Shown here piece after piece: positions 56,901 through 64,000 of a stretch of DNA of 64,000 nt. The stretch is from Aquila chrysaetos chrysaetos. Taxonomy: Eukaryota; Chordata; Aves; Accipitriformes; Accipitridae. The translations under genes and the position numbers were made by a program. The stretch is from NCBI RefSeq assembly GCF_900496995.4, contig NC_044029.1:12710001-12774000 (forward strand), given 5' to 3'. Under the pieces are notes generated by a model. It made no database searches. It worked only from the letters and a program-made list of their open reading frames with translations, and was not told the DNA's origin. Positions within the stretch are counted from its first letter, which is position 1, and each line of letters begins with the position of its first letter.

Positions 56901-57430
56901 CCAAGGCGGTGGTCACGCTTGCAGCCCAGCCATTGACTTCTAGCTCTAACCGCTTCTCCCGTTCCACTCTCAGGGGTTGGCCGCGGCTCCGTCTGCTTCC
57001 AGAACGCGTATGCGATGGTCATGATCTCAGCCTACATTTAGAAGATCCACCCGCTGACTCTGCCTCCTGGTGTACCACCGACAGCGCCAAGGTCCCTCGT
57101 CCAGCGGACGTAGTTTCTCTTCTTTTCCGCTGTCACGCTCTAGCCCAGAAACTGCATGTGGGCATTGGCGAAGGCGGTGGGACCCTCCGCTGTGGTGGGA
57201 CAATGTATGGGAGGATGGCCTCTTGCTGGCGTCGGTGGCTGCTGGTCAGGCTGGGATGGCGAAGGGGATCTTGGGAGGGAGGTTTCTTCCCGTGGGTGCC
57301 ATTACCTTCTGTCCTGCCAGAGGACAGAGGTTGGTGTCTCCTGTCGGCTGCTTGCTTCAGGGCTACGAGGACCTTCCGATCCACCATGGGCACTCCTGAG
57401 ACCCACAAGTGACCACGCAGGTGCCACTGG
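56901..57430. other. Isolated GC-rich island between genes B and C
   Basis: About 0.5 kb of GC- and CpG-containing sequence stands out from AT-rich surroundings. A plus-strand frame of 167 codons (56909-57412) and a minus-strand frame of 91 codons overlap, with no recognisable domain in either. It could be an orphan CpG island, an old inserted fragment or a fast-evolving exon. I cannot decide among these. Confidence 0.4.
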
Positions 57431-59199
57431 CAGTGCGGGGGGGTGGGTGTGGAGCACCAGGGAACGGAGAGATCCTTAGATGAAATTGTGAAAATTTATG
57501 GTGAATGACTCTTTCCCCTGCTTCTGAACTGAACAGTGGTGGCCTCTCCACCGCTTTGGTCCTTTGGAAGTCATCTTGCCTCTTTCCTAAACCAGGGCAG
57601 CTGAGGGCAGTTTGCTGCCAGTTAGTTCTCCAGCTGAATATTCCCTTGAAACTACAACATAAGTATGTTTTCTCTTTCTTTTTCTTTTCTAATAATGCCC
57701 ATGCAATCTGTCAGAATCTAAAGCCTCTGGTCAGCTAGACTTACTGTAAAGCCACGATTATATTACAACTACATGCAATTTGCACAAAAACTATCACCAC
57801 ACTAAAACTGCACCAATAATTTAGCAGTGCAGTGATCTTGCAGTTATATATGCACGCAGTTGAAATTCTGTGCTGGGAAACTGAACCGAGGTCTTTATGA
57901 AGTAGGAAATTTTGACATATGCAGGACAGATAGTCCAGGTTAGAAGATGTTTTCCTGCAGAGATGACTCTGGCTCCATCTAGTGATTCTGTCTATAATTA
58001 AAGCAGAAGTCCAGCCTGCCCTCAAGCAGCTATAACCAATGTTTTCACAAGAAGAGAGTTATAATCCTTTGCCAGCATTAATCAGTGGATCTTGTAAACC
58101 AGATGAAAATTAAGCTTTGGGATTTGGATATCACGTTGTATTTGTCTGGACAATACAAGCATTGCCTGTCCCTGCGTAGATCTCAAGTGAAATTTAGCAC
58201 TATGAGCTGGGTATCAGCAGGAAGCTGTACAGCCCAATGATTTTGAAAAAATGCCCATGTTTACATCTCCCTGTCTCACTTCTCACCTCCTGCCTTCAGT
58301 TTAAAATGGCTGGAAACATAAGAGCTCAGATTCTTAGTTTTTCCCTAATGTACAATTCAGCCACAGGACTAAAGGCTGGTGGATTACAGACTATTACAGA
58401 TATCCAAGATGCCTGGGAATCTGTAAAATTACATTTAATTTTGTCCTCAAATCATCAACTTCCCCACCAATTATTGTTACTTGTGCTGGGGAGAGAATCT
58501 GTTTGTCCTTGACTTACTAGGTTTGGCTGAACAAACGGGGGGATCTGCTGGGGTTTCTTGTTCTGTCCACACGATAAGGCAGCTGCAAGATCCCTTGGCC
58601 TTCCAGACCTGTGAATAAACTAATATTCTGACATGCATTGCTACTTCTATTACACAATCTCACCTCAGGGCAGAAAACATTAAATGAAAGGATGGTGGTG
58701 GTACTGGATTTCCACAAGAATTATTCTGTATTTATTAAAAGCTAAAAAAAATCTTGCAATTGCTTTGTAATAATGAGGCTGCAAACAGCCTCACAATTAA
58801 GAGAGGAGGTAATCAGAACATGGTTGGACTGCAGGTAGTTTTACTGTAATAATTGCTGACTGCAATGATGCCCCTTGGCCTAACTGAGCACAGTGACGCT
58901 GCATCGCTTGCTGCGTTCTCTCCACAAAGCGCTGGGATCTCATACGGCCCAAAGCACAGCAGGCTGGTCGGAGTTCTTTCCCCTGGGGTGCCCACCTCCC
59001 GACAGTCAAGACATCTGCTTTGTCACATCTACTTTGCCCCGCGAGGACAGCCTGTTTCACTCCCTCCCCTCAACCAAAGGAGACGGGCAGTGTGAAAGGC
59101 CGGCTCCTGCCTTTGGCGATAGCTCTGCTAAAGATTGTGCCGGGAAGACGACAGGCAGTGGTAATGCCGTGGAAGACGGCAGCCTCCTGAACCGTACGA
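57431..59199. other. Intergenic DNA, nothing recognised
   Basis: AT-rich sequence with short frames only. Near 57973 the word ccatctagtga is one base short of a CTCF core. I do not call it a site. Confidence 0.4.
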
Positions 59200-59522
59200 A
59201 TACCTGAAAGAAGGGTGTAAAGATGACAAAGCCAGGCTCGGCTCAGTGGTGCCCAGTGACGGGACAAGAGGCAACTGGCACAAACTGAAACACAGGAGGT
59301 TCCCTCTCAACATCAGAAAACACGTTTTGACGGTGAGGGTGACCAAACACTGGCACAGGTTGCCCTGGGAGGCTGCAGAGTCTCCATCCGTGGAGATACT
59401 CAAAAGCCGTCTGAACATGGTCCTGTGCAACCAGGTCTAGGTGGCCCTGCTTGAGCAGGGGGCTGGACCAGACGACCTCCAGAGGTCCCTGCCAACCGCA
59501 GCCCTTCTGTGATTCCTTGATG
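59200..59522 (+). mobile_element. CR1 LINE, 3' terminal fragment
   Basis: This is a typical 5'-truncated avian CR1 tail on the plus strand: ggtgcccagtgacgggacaa, aggcaactggcacaaactga, aggttgccctgggaggctgc, ctccatccgtggagatactc, ggtggccctgcttgagcagg and gaccagacgacctccagagg, ending in an attctgtg-type 3' terminal motif (cttctgtgattcc). Divergence from the usual CR1 wording is modest, so it is younger than the copy at 0.6-1.2 kb. Only non-coding 3' sequence and the very end of ORF2 are present. Confidence 0.93.
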
Positions 59523-61750
59523 GAGCCAAAGCTTCAGCAGGTTGCGCAGGACGAAGGATTTAGCACGATCTCAACAACACAGATACAGGAAGCTTGTTAG
59601 AGAATACAAGTATTTGCCTAGCTGGAGAGGATCTCTGGTTACCTTCCTTGCCCTTCATACGTGATTTCAATTTCTTGAACTTAAATTGCTATCATTTGTC
59701 ACATTTCCTTCTTTGTTTTTAAATTCAAGGCATCTGAAAAATGAGAAGGCTTTTCTGCTGTCCATCATAAGCCTGTTTCCACAGGATAACACCAGAAATG
59801 GTTGGCGCACGGCAGCAGCATGAAAGCGTGAAAGTTCAAGAACTGCTACAATACTGTTGGAATATTACAGAGTAATACTCAGGAATCTCCTGAGAGAAGA
59901 TACAGCAAGGCATTACAGTCCACATCTATGCCGTCTTTAGAAAGGAGATCTTGGAATGGACTATCTTCTCAGCCATTCCTAGATTTCCTCCCAAAGACAC
60001 CACACTGGGGAACGGGGCAAACTGTATGTATTTTGCGTGGACACCATGAGAACCAGCAATGAGGACAGAAACCTTGTATCACAAGTTCAGGAAAGCAGAA
60101 TGGAAAAATATTTTAATGGACGGAAAACTACTTCATTTATTGATACAGGATCTGATGGCATCACTATCTGTATATCATTCAGTGTTGCAAATTCCACACT
60201 GCTTAGCTCAGGAAAAACACTAAAACTATGTCTCAGGTGAAAGGGCTACTATCAGCCTGGCATAAATACGGCCAGTAAGAACCGAGGTTTTTCTAAAGCT
60301 TTGGGAGACCGCAGAGCTCTTTGTCAACTTTGCCTTCTCTCCAGGGCATACTCTGATTGTCACAGTCCTAACTGTAATCGAGTTACTAAATGACAAGAAG
60401 GACAGTTATTCTCAGGGATAGGAATTACTGTGTTAGAGATGAATTTCTTCCAGGTTATCTCACAGCTCCAAGTAGGAAAACTTGTGTTTTAATACCTGAA
60501 TGTAAATGGCAGGTTTTGTTAGTAAAAAGGCAGCATCTTAAAATGATGCAATATTAACACTTTAAAACTTGAAAGAGCTTTATTGTAGTACGAAATTTTC
60601 TATTTCAGGTACTAAGGAAACTTTCTTCTTACAGACGTCTGAAATTTAGCTCTGAAATAAGCTTTTCAACTCTAAACCAGCATCTAAATAATGATTTTAT
60701 CTTCCAAGATGGTGAATATCAGCAACTTCCAGGTAAACCAATGGGATGAGCTGCTGCTCAGGAACGTTCATACTGCACGATTTTGCGTGTAGGAGCCACC
60801 TATTTATGGGTTTTGGTATGTAGTATTACGCTTCTAGATTTGAGAATGTAATCCAAGGTTTAAATAATAAAACTTTTATTTGAAAAGTCTGATCTGTATT
60901 TTAGTAATTTTAGAAAACTTACAGAAGAAATAGCTAGCACATGCCTAATTTTAAATTAATCTACAGTAAAGGTCTATCTTATTTTCTTTGAGACTTAAAA
61001 TAAGTTATTTTTTTATATAATCAACGGAATTATCAGTATAGATTTAGATAATAAATTGAAATGTTTTAGACCTAAATTGTCAATCGATCGCACACAGAGA
61101 AAGACAGACAAATTAGTTCCTAAAGTTGAACTTACAGAAGCTTCCTTTAGGCTTAATTTGAGTTCTGAACATTAAGAAAATAGCAGAATTTGTGGGGTTT
61201 TTTATTTGTTCATTTTAAAACAATGGTGAGACATTACCTAAGAATAATGAACTTTCATACAGTCATATTGGTATTCACTAGAAAAGACTGATACAATCAG
61301 GAAAAAATCTAGTTTGCTAGATTTTTGCTAGAAGGAAAAAAGCTTCAGATTCTTGTATAAATTTAATCGGTCTTTTGGAAGAAGTGAAATTAAAGCATAT
61401 TAATGAAAGACTTCACACCTTGGATATAGAAGAGTAAAATCTCTGTTGATTAAATGGACTTGAGCAAGTTTCAAGATAAAACAAAATTTATTATTAAAAC
61501 TTTAGAACACTTACAAAACAGGAAATAAGCTATACGTAAGTAACGGTACACGTTAAAACAAGGAATAAAAAAAATGAAAATTAAGCACAAGGTTTAGAGG
61601 GAGTTAGGAACAAAATAATAATAAATCTAAAGCTTCACATTTTGAATGAGCAAAAGTAAATGCATTAACTTATAAATACCAAGTTGTACTAACTTCACAA
61701 ACATCAAGACTTCTAAAGAACCATCTTTGTATAACATCTTCTGACTTTAT
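59523..61750. other. Downstream flank of gene C
   Basis: AT-rich DNA with no gene. Minus-strand AATAAA hexamers at 61487-61492 and 60875-60880 could serve longer gene C transcripts. Confidence 0.4.
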
Positions 61751-61754
61751 ACAT

Positions 61755-61760
61755 TTTATT
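61755..61760 (-). terminator. Candidate poly(A) signal of gene C
   Basis: AATAAA on the minus strand about 430 bp beyond the gene C stop codon. Other hexamers lie further downstream, so the choice is uncertain. Confidence 0.4.
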
Positions 61761-62191
61761 CAGAACATTCTGTCACTCTAGGAAACAGGACTCAGTACAT
61801 GATATGATGCTAGGTTTCTCTCAGCATCTAAATTAAGCAATTGTGATTTCAAATATTGGCTTAGTATGAATTTTAACAGTTGTTTAACTGACACATACTA
61901 TTCTCCTTGAATTCCAGGAACAGAGTACATCACAGTTTTGGGAAATTCAGTATTTAAAAATAAGGCTCCAAACCTTACCAGATACCATCTTTAGCTTAAT
62001 ATTTTCCCAATATGGGTTTTAACCACCTAGAATTTCACTTTTTTTGGCATGTTAGCTTTCTCTAAGGAGAATAAAATAATGGCAACAAAATTATTGTCAA
62101 AGAAAGTTGTCTTTAAAGTTATGTAAATATGACTTTTTTGCTTAATTCATTAGCAAGTATCTTCAGAAGACAATATGTATTTCAAATCCAG

Positions 62192-64000
62192 TTAGGTGGA
62201 CATATGCATGTTTGTAAAGTGTTTTTTGATAAAATAAACAGCTACAAAAGCAAGAAACATCAGTGATGCTCTCAAAACTACAAGACTGATACAAGCCTCA
62301 TCGCATACAATTCTGAACTCCCAAGGGGGGTGCCATCTTGAATAATCTATAAATAAGCATATAAATATAAGATTTATGGGGAGTACATACATTTAAAGTA
62401 ACTAAGAAATATAAGTAGAAGTGTAAAATTGTAATACATACAGATAATTTTATCACGTTCTGGATTTCCTGGAAAAAGGGAAAAAAGAAACAGAAACATG
62501 ATTTCTCTTTCCTTAAATCTTTACGAGCTAGCTAAAACAAACTCATCAGATTTACAGTTAACAGAATTTGAAAAACTCTGAGAATCCCATTGATAAACCT
62601 CACAAAAAAAACCACAAGCTAAAATGTTTTGATAAAAACTAAACCCAATACTTCATAATATTAATGTCTCCATAAAGCTATTACTGTTTATAACAATGAC
62701 ATCGATGGGGGAGAGGGACGTATTATACAGCCCCTTTATTTTCAGTTTGAACCCTCTCTCCTTTGTCTTTTTCAAAATAATAGATAGTGTTTAAATATTC
62801 AGAATTTACACATGAGCTAGTAAATACTATGAAACACAATTTTATGAATGAGAATAGGAGACAGACTGTTTCCTAAGTGAGGCCTAACCCTGGGATCAAG
62901 TATAACCGGGTATTCCTTGTATCTGTTTTCAGAGGTGTCTGCTACCTAAAAATTAAGACCTACAGGATTGCTGAATGTTTTTAAAGCTATACTAACATAT
63001 ATATTGAGCAAATACAATTAACTAACTGTTAAACAAAACCCACAAGTCTTATTCCCAGTTTACTAAATGAAACTTAAAAACATATGTTCTAACTTTAGCT
63101 ACAGGAAACTTCTAGCTTGTGACTTCCCAGTAGGTGGAAGTTGTCAGGTCTAGAACTTTCTGAAGAGAGACGACCTACTGTCTCTTAATGTTTCATTCCA
63201 TCAAACATGATGCATACTTAGCAATTCATGACTCTAATTCATTTTCTTGACAAGAATAAAGTTAAAAAATTACCCCATTTAAGAAATGAATCCTATTTGC
63301 CATGGGGAAAATATTTGATAGCTAGAGAATTAAATCAGTATGCAGTCCCTTTTCCCACAGACATAACCAGGTGAGAAAGACAATGTGCCTCTGTGAATAA
63401 TTTCTTTTATAACTCTAGCACGAATTACAGACCCAGAATGACTTTCCCACAGTTACCGTGACTGCTTACAGAGTGTATAAGCATCAGCTATACTGATGCT
63501 CCAATGTAATTTTGCTGTGGCTGCACAAAACAGTCACAACAGACTCAGTAACTGCAATTTAAATATTTTAGTCTAAATACAAGTCATTAGTAGCTTTGCA
63601 GTTTCTGAAGGCCTATGAGAATACTCAAGAGCTGCTGCTAAATGCTGCTTTCAAAAGTACATAGATGCTGATTTCTTTGGTATGATTAATGAAGTCAGTG
63701 GAGTGCAATAGAAACAATAATACATTTAACTACATCACGAATTATACCTGTCTATAATCAAATGAAGACTTCATAATGGTCACTGAGGGCCACAATCAGT
63801 AAAACATGAACTATCTGTTTCCTGAATGTAAATGGCCTTAAGAATAGTTCTAAATTAGTTGTGAATTGGACCTGAGTGAGCACCATCAAGGAGTAAAACA
63901 AAGCTTGCAGCATTCTTTATCAAGTAGATGGTTGTATTATTTCATTTTACATATTGCATTTTACATTTGCGTTTACTTACTACACAGTTTATTTTCACAG
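62192..64000 (-). CDS. Third GLIPR1-like gene, 3' exons only (gene C, cut by window end)
   Basis: Only the last two exons and the end of a third are inside the window: end of exon 4 at 64000-63981 (reading C-ENKLC then a phase-1 donor gtaagt), microexon 5 at 62468-62442 (27 nt, NPERDKII) and exon 6 at 62346-62192. Lengths, phases and motifs equal those of genes A and B exactly, which is strong evidence for a third tandem paralogue rather than chance. Exon 6 reads YSRWHPPWEF, CDEAC, a hydrophobic helix (LVVLRASLMFLAFVAVYF) and a short basic tail ending HMST before TAA. There is no proline-rich insert. The signal peptide and CAP core must lie beyond 64,000. I see no disabling change in the visible part, so it looks functional. 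It is probably one of the GLIPR1L-position genes. Confidence 0.88.
62469..63980 (-). other. Intron 4 of gene C
   Basis: A 1.5-kb AT-rich intron between exon 4 and the microexon. No repeat or RNA gene was recognised. Confidence 0.5.

Noticed and set aside
57968-57985. A second CTCF-like word (ccatctagtga)
   Set aside because: One core base deviates and there is no supporting context.

Overview
The window is vertebrate nuclear DNA, almost certainly from a bird and probably a neoavian. It has spliced genes with GT-AG introns, CR1 LINE remains, two fossil LTR copies of types I recognise from avian genomes, short introns and no Alu or L1. The gene order KRR1 then GLIPR1-family genes matches the amniote CAPS2-GLIPR1L-GLIPR1-KRR1 neighbourhood (human 12q21). 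KRR1 and the GLIPR1 cluster are convergent here, as expected.

Layout: 1-26,600 is gene-poor flank with no gene I can support. It holds an old CR1 copy, several GC-rich blocks, a near-identical 84-bp direct repeat 795 bp apart, a possible MIR-like SINE and a consensus CTCF core. A CpG-rich promoter at about 26.16-27.06 kb drives KRR1 (+ strand, 10 coding exons, 26,698-32,254, predicted 377 aa), a nuclear KH-domain factor of the small-subunit processome. About 3.7 kb of intergenic DNA separates its poly(A) signal from the first of three tandem minus-strand CAP-superfamily genes.

These are called here A (37,109-47,107; 265 aa), B (49,926-55,369; 291 aa) and C (62,192 to beyond 64,000; last two exons and the end of a third). 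A and B have six coding exons with identical phases, and every part of C in the window matches them. A and B consist of a signal peptide, a CAP domain with the His/Glu tetrad, a short Cys hinge, a 27-nt microexon, and a last exon encoding a Trp/Pro stalk, a C-x3-C pair and a transmembrane helix; the visible part of C fits. A is the positional GLIPR1 orthologue. B and C occupy the GLIPR1L position. B carries an extra proline-rich stalk insert of about 26 residues. A fossil avian LTR lies in intron 1 of A, and part of a second lies upstream of A. A 3' CR1 tail and an unexplained GC-rich island lie between B and C.

The best candidates for something not well described are the sauropsid-type tandem array of membrane-anchored CAP proteins with a shared juxtamembrane motif, the proline-rich stalk specific to B, and myeloid/IRF-type motifs in the proximal promoters. 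All exon models are manual reads of the sequence without transcript support.
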